Shown here: positions 17,142 through 25,513 of the stretch, in pieces
Layout: every line of letters begins with the position of its first letter
Position numbering within the stretch: position 1 is the first letter of the stretch
Origin: RUG563 sp045590215
GTDB taxonomy: Bacteria; Bacillota; Clostridia; Christensenellales; Aristaeellaceae
DNA: 64,000 nt
Direction of reading: 5' to 3'
Assembly (NCBI GenBank): GCA_045590215.1
Contig: JAZNQO010000026.1
Location: forward strand, 1-64,000
The notes under the pieces: model-generated
What the model saw: only the letters and a program-made list of their open reading frames with translations
Databases searched by the model: none
Told to the model about the DNA's origin: nothing
Program-made: the position numbers and the translations under genes

Positions 17142-17303
17142 TTCCATTTGGATGGCGTCAATTTTGATGGTTCTGTATTGCTCATTTTCGCCATAGACAC
17201 ATTTCATGCAGTTGTCGCAGATTTTATCGGGATCCAAATCGCAGCGGTCACATTCGCCACAATCAATGCACTCCCGATCATAGAGCAGACATTCTTTCTT
17301 CAT
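17130..17303 (-). CDS. Small Cys-rich protein (57 residues), SOS-linked by position
   Basis: Not a family that can be named with certainty. It begins MKKECLLYDREC and has eight Cys: C5, then C12-x2-C15-x2-C18-x2-C21, then C29-x2-C32-x2-C35, with a Glu-rich tail. The spacing suggests a metal site (Fe-S cluster or zinc). Asp and Glu are abundant between the Cys residues. It diverges from lexA, and a LexA-box-like site lies 26 nt upstream of its ATG. The start has a GAGGGA-like site about 11 nt upstream. It runs tail to tail with the recombinase, 5 nt apart. Confidence 0.75.
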   Translation of the reverse strand: MKKECLLYDRECIDCGECDRCDLDPDKICDNCMKCVYGENEQYRTIKIDAIQMEEEE

Positions 17304-17328
17304 CGCTCATTTCCCTCTTTCTTTTTTA

Positions 17329-17341
17329 GAACAAATGTTTG
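17329..17341. promoter_or_regulatory. LexA box 1
   Basis: GAACAAATGTTTG, matching the Gram-positive pattern GAAC-N4-GTT[CT]. It lies in the divergent gap between the Cys-rich gene and lexA, on the side of the Cys-rich gene. Confidence 0.75.
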
Positions 17342-17351
17342 TAATTTGCAC

Positions 17352-17380
17352 TTTACAAACATTTGTTTGCATGTTATAAT
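17352..17380 (+). promoter_or_regulatory. lexA promoter
   Basis: TTTACA, 17-nt spacer, TATAAT preceded by TG (extended -10). LexA box 2 overlaps the -35 and spacer, so LexA binding would block RNA polymerase. Confidence 0.82.
17356..17369. promoter_or_regulatory. LexA box 2 within the lexA promoter
   Basis: CAAACATTTGTTTG: arms CAAAC/GTTTG around a 4-nt centre, 27 bp centre-to-centre from box 1 and inside the lexA promoter. This indicates autoregulation. Confidence 0.78.
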
Positions 17381-17420
17381 ACCTATGTGTATAAATTTGA
17401 GATGGTAAGGATGTGTTTTT

Positions 17421-18029
17421 ATGCCCAGACGCCCCCATGGCGATACGCAGCAGCGCATACTTGATTATATCGAAAAATATGTAGAAGTCAATGGGTATGC
17501 CCCCTCTGTTCGTGAAATTGGTCAGGCTGTGGATTTGCGCTCCACGTCCACCGTGCACGGCCATTTGAGTCGCCTTGAAAAGAAAGGGCTTTTGCGCCGT
17601 GAGGCCATGAAGCCCAGAACCATTGACGTTCACAGAGAAGAAAAGCCTCTGATGAAAAAGCTGCCTGTGCTTGGGAAAGTGGCTGCCGGCTCCCCTATTC
17701 TGGCCGAAGAAACCGCCGGGGAGTTTATGACCCTGCCGGAAGAAATCATCGGCCGGGGCGATCATTTTATCCTTGAAATCCGTGGGGACAGCATGATAAC
17801 CGCCGGCATCATGAACGGGGATTTTGTGGTTGTCAAAAAGCAGGAAACCGCCAATAACGGCGAAATCGTGATTGCCATGATGGACGGCGATGCCACCTGC
17901 AAGCGTTTTTTTAAGGAAGATAAGCATTTCCGTCTGCAGCCGGAAAACCCCACCATGGCTCCCATTATTGTGGATGATGTGACAATTCTTGGCAAAGTAA
18001 CGGCTGTTTATCGCTCTTATCAGAAATAA
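17421..18029 (+). CDS. lexA: LexA repressor, SOS regulator
   Basis: Represses DNA-damage genes until RecA filaments trigger self-cleavage. It has 202 residues. The winged-helix DNA-binding domain spans about 1-65 (REIGQAVDLRSTSTVHGHL as recognition region). The cleavage site is Ala89-Gly90 in KVAAGSPI. The serine-lysine dyad is Ser124 (RGDSM) and Lys161, with the normal 37-residue spacing. AAGGA lies 9 nt before the ATG. Two LexA boxes upstream show autoregulation. A Cys-rich gene of unknown role follows in the same transcript. Confidence 0.97.
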   Translation: MPRRPHGDTQQRILDYIEKYVEVNGYAPSVREIGQAVDLRSTSTVHGHLSRLEKKGLLRREAMKPRTIDVHREEKPLMKKLPVLGKVAAGSPILAEETAGEFMTLPEEIIGRGDHFILEIRGDSMITAGIMNGDFVVVKKQETANNGEIVIAMMDGDATCKRFFKEDKHFRLQPENPTMAPIIVDDVTILGKVTAVYRSYQK

Positions 18030-18046
18030 TCGCCGAGGAAATTGTT

Positions 18047-18763
18047 ATGGCTGAAATGCAAAAGATTGCAGAGAGTTTTGTGCACTTTATGCGTGGTAAT
18101 TATCGGCTGGATGAAGTGCCGGGCACGTTTTATGATGTGAAATGCCTCAAATTCAGGCAAGGGCAAAAGACCATTGTTTCTGTCAATTTCCGTAAGGACT
18201 GCTATGAATTCCAGATTGTTCTTGGCAAGGCGGAACGGGAGAAATTTGAAGCCGTGCGGCAGAATTTTCTCCCCTTTATTCAAGAATGTTATGATAATTC
18301 CAAAAACTATCATGACGGTAAATGGCTTTTTATTCGTGTTCATGGATTGAACGAACTGGAAGAGATCAAAAAACTGATTCTCCTCAAAAAGAAACCCAAC
18401 AGAAAGCCCCTTCCTAAAGAAAACGCCGTGTATAGCAAGTGCGGTCATCGCTGCGACCTGTGCGTCCATTCCAACAGCATCACGGAGGAATTCAGACAAA
18501 TGCTAATCCCCCACCTTCATGCCGTTTATGGCGATGATTCCGATTGGAGCATGCGCTGCGACGGCTGTGGCTTCAACAAGGATTGGCAATGTGATGCCAT
18601 GAAGTGCATGCAGGAAAAGTGCCTTTCCTGCTGCCATGAATGTGAAAAGTATCCTTGCGACAAATCAACTGTTGGGTATAAATCGCTGGAACCTCGTTCC
18701 ATTTCCGCCGATGATGTTACATGGGCCATTCTCCCCTATGTGCCATGGCAATATGAAAAATAA
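18047..18763 (+). CDS. DUF3788-like plus DUF3795-like Cys-rich protein
   Basis: Protein of 238 residues, no known function. The N-terminal half (about 1-120) resembles DUF3788, with VSVNFRKDCYEFQIVLGKAE. The C-terminal half (about 127-215) is Cys-rich like DUF3795: CGHRCDLC, CDGCGFNKDWQC, CMQEKCLSCCHECEKYPC, about 13 Cys in all. The latter probably binds metal. It starts 17 nt after the lexA stop with a GAGGAAA site and ends at the terminator shared with rnpB, so it should be induced with lexA. Confidence 0.75.
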   Translation: MAEMQKIAESFVHFMRGNYRLDEVPGTFYDVKCLKFRQGQKTIVSVNFRKDCYEFQIVLGKAEREKFEAVRQNFLPFIQECYDNSKNYHDGKWLFIRVHGLNELEEIKKLILLKKKPNRKPLPKENAVYSKCGHRCDLCVHSNSITEEFRQMLIPHLHAVYGDDSDWSMRCDGCGFNKDWQCDAMKCMQEKCLSCCHECEKYPCDKSTVGYKSLEPRSISADDVTWAILPYVPWQYEK

Positions 18764-18771
18764 ACATAGAA

Positions 18772-18803
18772 AAAAGTCAGAGTTGAAAAGCTCTGACTTT
18801 TTA
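18772..18803. terminator. Bidirectional terminator shared by the lexA unit and rnpB
   Basis: Stem AAAGTCAGAG/CTCTGACTTT, with T-rich ends on both strands (TTTTTAT on plus, TTTTTTC on minus). It ends the lexA transcript and, on the minus strand, rnpB. Confidence 0.88.
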
Positions 18804-18805
18804 TA

Positions 18806-19148
18806 TTCCTCAAAGCGCAGCCTGTAAGCCGGGTTCTGTCGAGAATGGCCATCTATCCAGGCGCAAAGTCGCCAATGCGCTCAAGCGATACTGTGGGAAC
18901 AGGGCGGGCAGCCCTATGCGTCCCCGAATCTTGCACCGGATGGGGTTTACATGACGGCACAGTCGCCAGGCCGCCGGTGCGCTCTTACCGCACCTTTCCA
19001 CCCTTACCGCAATTACTTGCGGCGGTATATCTCTGTTGCACTTGCCTTGGAGTCGCCTCCACCAGCCGTTAGCTGGCATCCTGCCCTACGGTGCCCGGAC
19101 TTTCCTCATGCCTTGCGGCACGCGGCCATTCAGCTGCCTTTGAAGAAC
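18806..19148 (-). ncRNA. rnpB: RNase P RNA, type A
   Basis: Catalytic RNA that removes tRNA 5' leaders, about 343 nt. Read on the minus strand it contains the universal 5' core GAGGAAAGTCCGGGC and the 3' core ACAGAACCCGGCTTA. The ends pair as helix P1 (TCTTCAAAG with CTTTGAGGA, including G-U pairs). It has its own promoter just upstream and the shared terminator just downstream. The 5' end is set from promoter spacing (G at 19148), so it may be off by a few nucleotides. Type A fits Clostridia and argues against Bacilli, which use type B. Confidence 0.95.
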
Positions 19149-19155
19149 GAAAAGG

Positions 19156-19184
19156 ATTGTATCACAAATTCCCCTTTTCGTCAA
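19156..19184 (-). promoter_or_regulatory. rnpB promoter, abutting the rsgA stop codon
   Basis: Minus strand TTGACG, 17-nt spacer, TACAAT. The -35 box begins at the base immediately after the rsgA stop codon (TAA at 19185-19187). Confidence 0.85.
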
Positions 19185-20168
19185 TTACCGTCTTCCCTTG
19201 GGCGTGTTTTTCAAAACCTTTCTGTATTTGGACACCATCACGTCCCGCTCTCTGCGCAACCGTCTGGCTTCTTTTTGCAAATTTTTATATTCCTGCAAAG
19301 CAGCCTCGGTCAGTTCTCCTCGTTCAATGGCGGCCTTTACAGCGCAGCCTGGTTCATTCTGATGGGTGCAATCGGAAAATTTGCACATGCCTTCAAAATC
19401 TGCCACTGTCTTGAACGTTTCTTTCAATCCTTCTTCCGCATCCAGCAGTGCCAATTCACGCATGCCGGGCACGTCAATCACCATGGCACCGTTATCCAGG
19501 AAAATCATTTGCCGATGGGTGGTTGTGTGTCTCCCCTTACTGTCGTCTTCCCGGATGCCGTTGATGTCCATCACCTTTCTACCGGCCAGACAGTTAACAA
19601 GCGTGGATTTCCCGACACCGGAGGAACCAAGGAACACACTGACTGTGTCATTTTTCATCTTTTCCCGGATTTTATCAATGTTAAGCCCCGTTGTGGCACT
19701 GATAACGATAACCTCCATATCCGGCATATCTTCTTCAATCTGCCGCTGCAAATCCATCGCATTTTCTGTAAGGTCCGCCTTGGTAATCACGATGGTGCAA
19801 TTGGCTCCGCCCTGCTTGCAGACGGCCAGATACCGATGCAGACGCTTGATATTGAAATCATGATTGGCAGAAGTCAGGATGAAGATTTCATCAATATTGG
19901 CAGCGATGGCTTGTGCATTGGAGGCTGTCCATGCGTCAAACCGTTGGATGAAAGTTCTTCTTTCCAAGGTTTCCAGAATGATGCTGTCCCCGTTTTCGTT
20001 GTATTGATATTTCACCATATCCCCGGTCACGGGATAGGGAAACAAGGACAAATGATAGTAATTGGATGCTTTCAATTTTCCGAAAAACTCGCCGTGCTCT
20101 TCGCTGTAGAGGTGATACCTTTCCTTATGCACGGCAATAATGCGTGCGAACATTTCCTGTGTAGACAT
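19185..20168 (-). CDS. rsgA: Small ribosomal subunit biogenesis GTPase RsgA
   Basis: Circularly permuted GTPase that checks late 30S assembly. It has 327 residues. The N-terminal OB fold is followed by the GTPase motifs in permuted order: G4 VITKADL, then P-loop GSSGVGKSTLVN (about residues 182-193), the ribosome-activated His region with GRHTTTHRQ, and G3 DVPGM. The C-terminal zinc site is C-x4-C-x-H-x5-C (CKFSDCTHQNEPGC). GAAGGAG lies about 11 nt before the ATG. rnpB follows on the same strand. Confidence 0.95.
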   Translation of the reverse strand: MSTQEMFARIIAVHKERYHLYSEEHGEFFGKLKASNYYHLSLFPYPVTGDMVKYQYNENGDSIILETLERRTFIQRFDAWTASNAQAIAANIDEIFILTSANHDFNIKRLHRYLAVCKQGGANCTIVITKADLTENAMDLQRQIEEDMPDMEVIVISATTGLNIDKIREKMKNDTVSVFLGSSGVGKSTLVNCLAGRKVMDINGIREDDSKGRHTTTHRQMIFLDNGAMVIDVPGMRELALLDAEEGLKETFKTVADFEGMCKFSDCTHQNEPGCAVKAAIERGELTEAALQEYKNLQKEARRLRRERDVMVSKYRKVLKNTPKGRR

Positions 20169-20206
20169 TGTTGTTTTCGCTCCTTCAGTTTGTTCATTTT
20201 GCTACG

Positions 20207-20249
20207 AAAAAAACAGCCGCAGCAGCCTTAAAAGGCATGCGCACAGCTG
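20207..20249 (-). terminator. Probable terminator after the zinc-ribbon gene
   Basis: On the minus strand, a hairpin with base CAGC/GCTG and tip GCCT/AGGC, with internal bulges, followed by seven T. It would end the dgt-to-zinc-ribbon unit before rsgA. The stem is imperfect. The remaining gap (20169-20436) shows no convincing gene. Confidence 0.5.
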
Positions 20250-20436
20250 TTTCATTTGCGGCATGATCATTTCAGGTTGTTGGGATTTGGGCATTGCAAA
20301 AAAGCTTTTTCACGCTTTCCTGCGCCCGGATATGCAGTTTCAGGCCGAAGCCAACACCGATTCCATTCTATTTTTCATAAACACATATCCCCTTTCAACA
20401 ATCAATGATTTATGAACCGTGAAGGCGCACTTCTGT

Positions 20437-21141
20437 TTACAGAATAATCAGAAGACGGCCGCAGGTTTCGCACTCGATCAATTCGCCGGATTTGATCTTT
20501 CTCGTTACAGCGGAAGGCAGGCTCATATTGCAGCCGGTGCATTGATCCCCGGAAAGAAGAGCCAGCGGCGGCACGCTATGGCGTTTGATGCTTTCATAAC
20601 GCTTCATAAAGTCCGCCTCAATGGGCTTTGCAAGCTCCTTGGCCTTGGCCTTCAACGCTTCCAGTTCCACAGATTTTTCCTTGAATTCGGCATCATAAGC
20701 CAGCTTCAGTTTATCAAATTCCGCCTTGGCTTTGGCAGCCCGAACCTTCACATCATGCTGCAGCCGTTCACGATCAGCCGCATCCTTGCGAATGCGCTTG
20801 ATTTCCTGCTCATAGGTGTTGAGATTATTGATGAACCGCTTGGCTTCGCTGATATACCGCTGGATGGTTTCGGCATCGCTGGCAGGCTCTGTTTCTACTT
20901 TCTGCTTCAATGCCTTATATTGATCTTCCGTCATGGAAACGGCATCTTTCAATGCTTCCAGCCGATCCGCCATGGCGCTAACTTCGCCTTCGATGCGCTT
21001 CATCACATCTTGCTGACTGACCAGATAATCACGATATTTTACCAGCTTCTGGCGATTGGGCGACCGCTTGATGGAATTTTCCATCTTGCCCACTTCCACA
21101 TCAGCCTGCTGATATTCCCACAAAAGACGAATCTGCTCCAT
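20437..21141 (-). CDS. Coiled-coil protein with C-terminal C4 zinc ribbon
   Basis: Protein of 234 residues in the family of bacterial coiled-coil plus zinc-ribbon proteins found beside nif3 genes; its biochemical role is not settled. Residues 1-170 form a long charged helical hairpin, and the end has C-x2-C (CTGCNMSLP) and C-x2-C (CETCGRLL). The start at 21141 is chosen because a perfect AAAGGAGG precedes that ATG; a longer reading from a TTG at 21162 has no such site. It lies 17 nt after the Nif3-like gene in a six-gene minus-strand run. Confidence 0.83.
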   Translation of the reverse strand: MEQIRLLWEYQQADVEVGKMENSIKRSPNRQKLVKYRDYLVSQQDVMKRIEGEVSAMADRLEALKDAVSMTEDQYKALKQKVETEPASDAETIQRYISEAKRFINNLNTYEQEIKRIRKDAADRERLQHDVKVRAAKAKAEFDKLKLAYDAEFKEKSVELEALKAKAKELAKPIEADFMKRYESIKRHSVPPLALLSGDQCTGCNMSLPSAVTRKIKSGELIECETCGRLLIIL

Positions 21142-21158
21142 ATCAATGGCCTCCTTTA

Positions 21159-21926
21159 TCAAGTCCGTCCATACGGCGTTACGCCGGATGAAAAAACCGT
21201 CACATCATATTGTACATCATTTAAGCGATTTTGTAAATATGCACACAGCGGCTTTACAAGCGATGCTTCCGTACCGAAATGGCCGGCATCAAACATTATA
21301 AAATCCTCCATCACGCAGCTGAGAATATTGTGATGCCGCACTTCTCCTGTCAAAAAGGCCTGTGCGCCAAGGGCTTTGGCTTCTGCCCAGCCTTCGTCAT
21401 ATGCGCCACCGCAGATAGCAAGGGTGGAAATCTCTTTATCACCTCTGCCAAAGATGCGCACCTGCGGCATGATTTTTTTGTTCATTTCATTCTGCAACGC
21501 AGCGGCGGTCATGGGCTTTTCCAATTCGCCGAGGAACAAAAGCCCCTCCTGCCGCAGGTTTTTAAGGCCGAGCAACGCCGCACAGGCAGCACTGCCGCTA
21601 TGGAACGTTTTGTCCAGATTGGTGTGGGCACTGATCAGGCTCATGCCGTTTCTGATGATGCGGCAGATAACCTTTGCTTCCGGGTCTTCTTCCACCAGTT
21701 GCTTCCTTGCGTGGAACAATAAAGGATGATGGGTGATGATGAGCTGCGCCCCAATTTTTTCTGCTTCTTCCACCACATCCATGGTGGCATCCAGCGCAAT
21801 CAAAATCTTATCGACAGTCTTTTCTCTGTCCCCCAAAATCAGCCCTACATTGTCATATATTTCAGCGGTTTCAAAAGGCGCAATTTCCTTAATGATCGCT
21901 TCGATATCACGGATTTTCGCTTGCAC
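21159..21926 (-). CDS. Nif3/YqfO-like dinuclear metal protein (DUF34)
   Basis: Protein of 255 residues, the short form without the PII-like insert seen in Bacillus YqfO. The family forms a hexameric toroid with a two-metal site; metal insertion or GTP cyclohydrolase I type roles have been proposed. Visible ligand motifs: IITHHPLLF (two His), SAHTNLDK, and near the end FDAGHFGTE. GTG start with GGAGG 9 nt upstream, overlapping the trmK end by 20 nt, so the two are probably translationally coupled. Confidence 0.88.
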   Translation of the reverse strand: MQAKIRDIEAIIKEIAPFETAEIYDNVGLILGDREKTVDKILIALDATMDVVEEAEKIGAQLIITHHPLLFHARKQLVEEDPEAKVICRIIRNGMSLISAHTNLDKTFHSGSAACAALLGLKNLRQEGLLFLGELEKPMTAAALQNEMNKKIMPQVRIFGRGDKEISTLAICGGAYDEGWAEAKALGAQAFLTGEVRHHNILSCVMEDFIMFDAGHFGTEASLVKPLCAYLQNRLNDVQYDVTVFSSGVTPYGRT

Positions 21927-22566
21927 AGCTGATTTCCTCCTCTATCATGGCAAGATGACGCTTGCTTTCTTCGCTCTTTTCGCAGTTCAATACATCTCTG
22001 CGCCATTGCAGATACGGAAGATAATATTCCGCTCCGTTTTCCATCAGTTTCGGGCCGATCAGCAGTTCCTTTTCGGTGTATTTTGCTGCGCCTGGTACGG
22101 CACGCATCATCACATAAAACCTGCGCCCTGCCCGTGCGATATCTTCCGCTTCGATGTGATAGCCAATCTCTTCCATGGTTTTTCGCAGGTTCATGATTTC
22201 CGTATGGGCGGAAAGGATAAGGGTCGCCCCCTGCAATTTATCAAAACCGTCTTTCAGGATATGGGCGATGGTTTTGCCGCCCATGCCGAGCACTGCAATG
22301 GCATCGGCTTTTCTCTCCAATACCTTCAGCCCATCCCCCACGCAAAAATCTGCCCGCTGCGCAAAACCGTGCATACCAATCAAGTGTTTTGCCTTTTCTA
22401 AAGAAGGCTCGCTCAAATCGCTGATACACATCCGTTCACAGCGATTATTTGCCAGCAAAAAACAAGATAACCGCCCGTGATCGGCACCGATATCAGCACC
22501 GTATGCACAGGCGGGGAAAAGCCTTGCGGCCTTTGAAAGCCGGTCGTCTAATTGGGGTAATCGCAT
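21907..22566 (-). CDS. trmK: tRNA adenine-22 N1-methyltransferase
   Basis: Makes m1A22 in tRNA; a Gram-positive family. It has 219 residues. The SAM-binding core reads GADIGADHGRLSCFLL (about residues 23-38), followed by CVGDGLKVL and IAVLGMGGKTIAHIL, typical of TrmK/YqfN. The gene begins right after rpoD (stop at 22568), and its end overlaps the Nif3-like gene by 20 nt. The order rpoD-trmK-nif3 is conserved in Firmicutes and supports the call. Confidence 0.92.
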   Translation of the reverse strand: MRLPQLDDRLSKAARLFPACAYGADIGADHGRLSCFLLANNRCERMCISDLSEPSLEKAKHLIGMHGFAQRADFCVGDGLKVLERKADAIAVLGMGGKTIAHILKDGFDKLQGATLILSAHTEIMNLRKTMEEIGYHIEAEDIARAGRRFYVMMRAVPGAAKYTEKELLIGPKLMENGAEYYLPYLQWRRDVLNCEKSEESKRHLAMIEEEISCASENP

Positions 22567-22567
22567 A

Positions 22568-23653
22568 TCAATCCAAATAATCCTTCAGTTTCTTGCTGCG
22601 GCTGGGATGGCGCAGCTTGCGCAGTGCCTTTGCCTCAATCTGGCGAATGCGCTCACGGGTCACTTTAAATTCTTTGCCCACTTCTTCCAGCGTGCGCTGA
22701 TGGCCGTCATCCAAGCCAAACCGCAGCCGCAGCACCTTTTCTTCACGGGGCGTCAGGGTTTCAAGCACGTCCCACAGCTGTTCCTTCATCAGGGCATGGG
22801 AAGCCGCTTCCGCAGGGGCAGGCGCATTATCGTCTTCGATGAAATCGCCCAGATGGCTGTCTTCTTCTTCACCGATGGGGGTTTCCAAGGAAACGGGTTC
22901 CTGCGCAATTTTGATGATTTCACGCACCTTATTTTCGCTGATGCCCATGGCCTTTGCAATTTCATCAGGGCTGGGTTCACGGCCATATTCCTGCAAAAGC
23001 TGGCGGGAAACACGAATCAGCTTATTGATGGTTTCCACCATGTGAACGGGAATGCGGATGGTGCGAGCTTGATCGGCAATGGCACGGGTGATGGCCTGCC
23101 GAATCCACCATGTGGCATAAGTGGAAAATTTATAGCCCTTGCGATAATCGAATTTTTCCACGGCCTTAATCAGACCCAGATTGCCTTCCTGAATCAAGTC
23201 CAGGAACAGCATTCCACGGCCAACATACCGCTTGGCAATGGAGACAACCAAGCGCAAATTGGCTTCGGCCAGCTTTTTCTTGGCTTCTTCGTCGCCCTGC
23301 TCCATGCGCATGGCAATTTCAATTTCTTCCTCTGCGCTCAGCAGCGGCACTCGGCCGATTTCTTTCAGGTACATCCGCACAGGGTCGTCAATGCTGACCC
23401 CTTCCGGCACAGAAAGGTCTAAATCTTCGGGTTCGGGCTCTGCCTGCTGGGGCGGCAGTTCGCCGTCTCTGGTGACCACGATGCCCATGCCTTCAAAGGT
23501 TTCCAAAATGCTGTCAAACTGCTCCGGGTCAATTTCATATGCAGAAAGCTTGGTTATAACTTCGTCATAGGTTAAAACGCCCTTGCTTTTTCCAAGTTCA
23601 TACAGTTCGTTCAGCTTCGCCTGTTTTGCGTCCAATTGCGCGCTCATGGCCAT
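22568..23653 (-). CDS. rpoD: Primary sigma factor of RNA polymerase (sigma-A)
   Basis: Housekeeping sigma-70, about 361 residues. Order: region 1.1 (about 1-80), region 1.2 DPVRMYLKEIGRVPLLSAEE, region 2 with NLRLVVSIAKRYVGRGM and KFSTYATWWIRQAITRAI (reads the -10), region 3, and region 4 with RLRFGLDDG and VTRERIRQIEAKAL (reads the -35). The ATG at 23653 overlaps the dnaG stop as TGATG; a second ATG at 23647 has a better distance to GGAAGGAG and is equally possible. The many TTGACA/TATAAT promoters in the window fit this factor. Confidence 0.97.
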   Translation of the reverse strand: MAMSAQLDAKQAKLNELYELGKSKGVLTYDEVITKLSAYEIDPEQFDSILETFEGMGIVVTRDGELPPQQAEPEPEDLDLSVPEGVSIDDPVRMYLKEIGRVPLLSAEEEIEIAMRMEQGDEEAKKKLAEANLRLVVSIAKRYVGRGMLFLDLIQEGNLGLIKAVEKFDYRKGYKFSTYATWWIRQAITRAIADQARTIRIPVHMVETINKLIRVSRQLLQEYGREPSPDEIAKAMGISENKVREIIKIAQEPVSLETPIGEEEDSHLGDFIEDDNAPAPAEAASHALMKEQLWDVLETLTPREEKVLRLRFGLDDGHQRTLEEVGKEFKVTRERIRQIEAKALRKLRHPSRSKKLKDYLD

Positions 23654-25428
23654 CAAACTCCTTCCTGTCTTCCGCGTCCCTGTTGCTTCAGCGCATTCAA
23701 TGCTTTGGTAAGCTGCATAACCTCTTTCAGTGCCGTTTGTTTGGCAGTCGGGTCATCAGCAGTTTTCATCAATTCTGTCATTTGGTTCACTTGCTGCTGC
23801 AAACGCTGTATCTGCAAATTCCGCAGGCAGTCATTGGCCACTTGTACGGGGTTTTTCTTTTCTTCATCGGAAAGCACCGTGAATACTTCCCCTGCCGCCT
23901 GCCGCACTGCATCGTTTTCCGCTTCTGCCATAATCTTGGCAGGGGTAAGCCCTTTCAGCAGCATCCCGGCAATGGTGGAAAAAGCATCGAATGAAAAATC
24001 TTCTGCCTTTACCGTTCCTTCCGGCAACGTACCAAGAGTCAAGAGAGCCAATAAAGTCTGCTCTGTTTTATAGCTTTCCGGCAAACGTTTTTGCTTCCTG
24101 GAATAGTCTTTCCTCTGTTCCGGCGGTTTATGCTGCCCCACTTGTTCCGGCGTTATACCGATTTGGGCCAGCAACACTTCTCTTGAAAATCCCGTCTGCA
24201 CGCTTAACGCTTCCAGATGGTTTTCCAGCTCCACCGGCTCTTTCACTGTCTTGAGGATCTGGGCGCATTGCTTGGCATATTCCGTACGCCCGTCTTGACT
24301 TTCCAGGTCAAACTGCTGCCGCAGTCTTTGCATTTTGAAGGTGACCGCCCCGATGGGCTTCACGGCTAAAAATGCGTCCACGCCGCGCTGCCTTATCATT
24401 TCATCCGGGTCCAGCTTGTCCGGGAAGGAAAGCACCTTCACCGGCACGCCTTCCGTTTCAAAAATGGAAATGGCACGTTCAATGGCATGCTGCCCGGCTT
24501 CATCGCCGTCATAGGCGATCCACACCTGCGGTGCATAGCGTTTCAGCAGCCTTGCCTGTTCATTGGTCAGTGATGTGCCCAGCGTAGCCACAGCCCCTTG
24601 AATACCTGCCTGCGTCACCGCTACCACATCCATATACCCTTCAACCAGCAGAATACGCTTCAAATCCCGGATTTTTTTCACAAGATTGATGGCGTAAACG
24701 CCCTTGCGCTTGTTAAATACGGGGGTATCGGAGGTGTTCAGGTATTTGGGCTTGGCATCGCCCATGGCACGCCCGCCAAAACCCAGCACATGCCCCTGCT
24801 GGTCAATGATAGGAAACATGGCACGGTGGCGGAACATATCGTATTGATGATCCCCTTTTTCCACAGCAAGGCCGGCCAGCACAATTTCTCGCTTGGAATA
24901 GCCTTTTTCCGTCAGGTGCTGCAAAAGGTCGTCCCACTGATCGGTGGAAGCACCAAGGCCGAATTTTTTGATCGTGCCGTCGTCAAGTCCTCTGGAATGC
25001 AGGTAATCCAGCACCTGCTTCCCTTCCGGCTTCCACAGCTTATCATGGTAAAAAAATGCTGCTTCTCGATTGGCTGCCAGCAGCCGCTCTCTTTCGCTGC
25101 GTCTTCTTTCATAGTCCGGGTCTTCCTGCATTTCAGGAACGGCCATATGCACCTTTTCGGCCAATATCTTAACCGCTTCCTGAAAGGAGACCCTTTCCAT
25201 TTCCATAATGAACTGCACCACGTTGCCTCCGGCCTTGCAGCCGAAGCAATAGTAGAGGTTCAAATCCGCATTGACGGAAAAGGAGGGCGTTTTTTCGTTG
25301 TGAAAAGGGCAAAGCCCCCAATATCTGCGCCCGTCCTTTTTCAGGGAAAGATATCCGGAAACAACAGAAACGATATCAGCACGAGCATACAGCTCATCCA
25401 GCCAAGCCGTGGGAAAACGTCCTGCCAT
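23653..25428 (-). CDS. dnaG: DNA primase
   Basis: Makes RNA primers at the replication fork. It has 591 residues. The N-terminal CHC2 zinc finger uses Cys40, His43, Cys61 and Cys64 (LCPFHNEKTPSF and YYCFGCKAGG). The Toprim catalytic core has LLVEGYMDVVAV and the acidic YDGDEAGQHA. The C-terminal helicase-binding part (about 440-591) is divergent, rich in Gln and Lys. Its stop overlaps the rpoD start, the classical macromolecular-synthesis arrangement. Confidence 0.96.
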   Translation of the reverse strand: MAGRFPTAWLDELYARADIVSVVSGYLSLKKDGRRYWGLCPFHNEKTPSFSVNADLNLYYCFGCKAGGNVVQFIMEMERVSFQEAVKILAEKVHMAVPEMQEDPDYERRRSERERLLAANREAAFFYHDKLWKPEGKQVLDYLHSRGLDDGTIKKFGLGASTDQWDDLLQHLTEKGYSKREIVLAGLAVEKGDHQYDMFRHRAMFPIIDQQGHVLGFGGRAMGDAKPKYLNTSDTPVFNKRKGVYAINLVKKIRDLKRILLVEGYMDVVAVTQAGIQGAVATLGTSLTNEQARLLKRYAPQVWIAYDGDEAGQHAIERAISIFETEGVPVKVLSFPDKLDPDEMIRQRGVDAFLAVKPIGAVTFKMQRLRQQFDLESQDGRTEYAKQCAQILKTVKEPVELENHLEALSVQTGFSREVLLAQIGITPEQVGQHKPPEQRKDYSRKQKRLPESYKTEQTLLALLTLGTLPEGTVKAEDFSFDAFSTIAGMLLKGLTPAKIMAEAENDAVRQAAGEVFTVLSDEEKKNPVQVANDCLRNLQIQRLQQQVNQMTELMKTADDPTAKQTALKEVMQLTKALNALKQQGRGRQEGV

Positions 25429-25513
25429 TTCCTTCCCTCCTGAATAAAATCATGCTTTGCTATTTTCGCTATAAACGGCGTTTTTCCTGCCTGTTATCCG
25501 AATTTTTGTCAAA

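Noticed and set aside
18951..20231. Frame of 426 codons crossing rnpB and rsgA on the plus strand
   Set aside because: It runs through the RNase P RNA and opposite a clear GTPase gene; composition is not protein-like.
20202..20378. Two tiny minus-strand frames of 30 and 12 codons upstream of rsgA
   Set aside because: The longer one overlaps the probable terminator and has no binding site; the 12-codon frame has a fair site but no sign of a regulatory structure.
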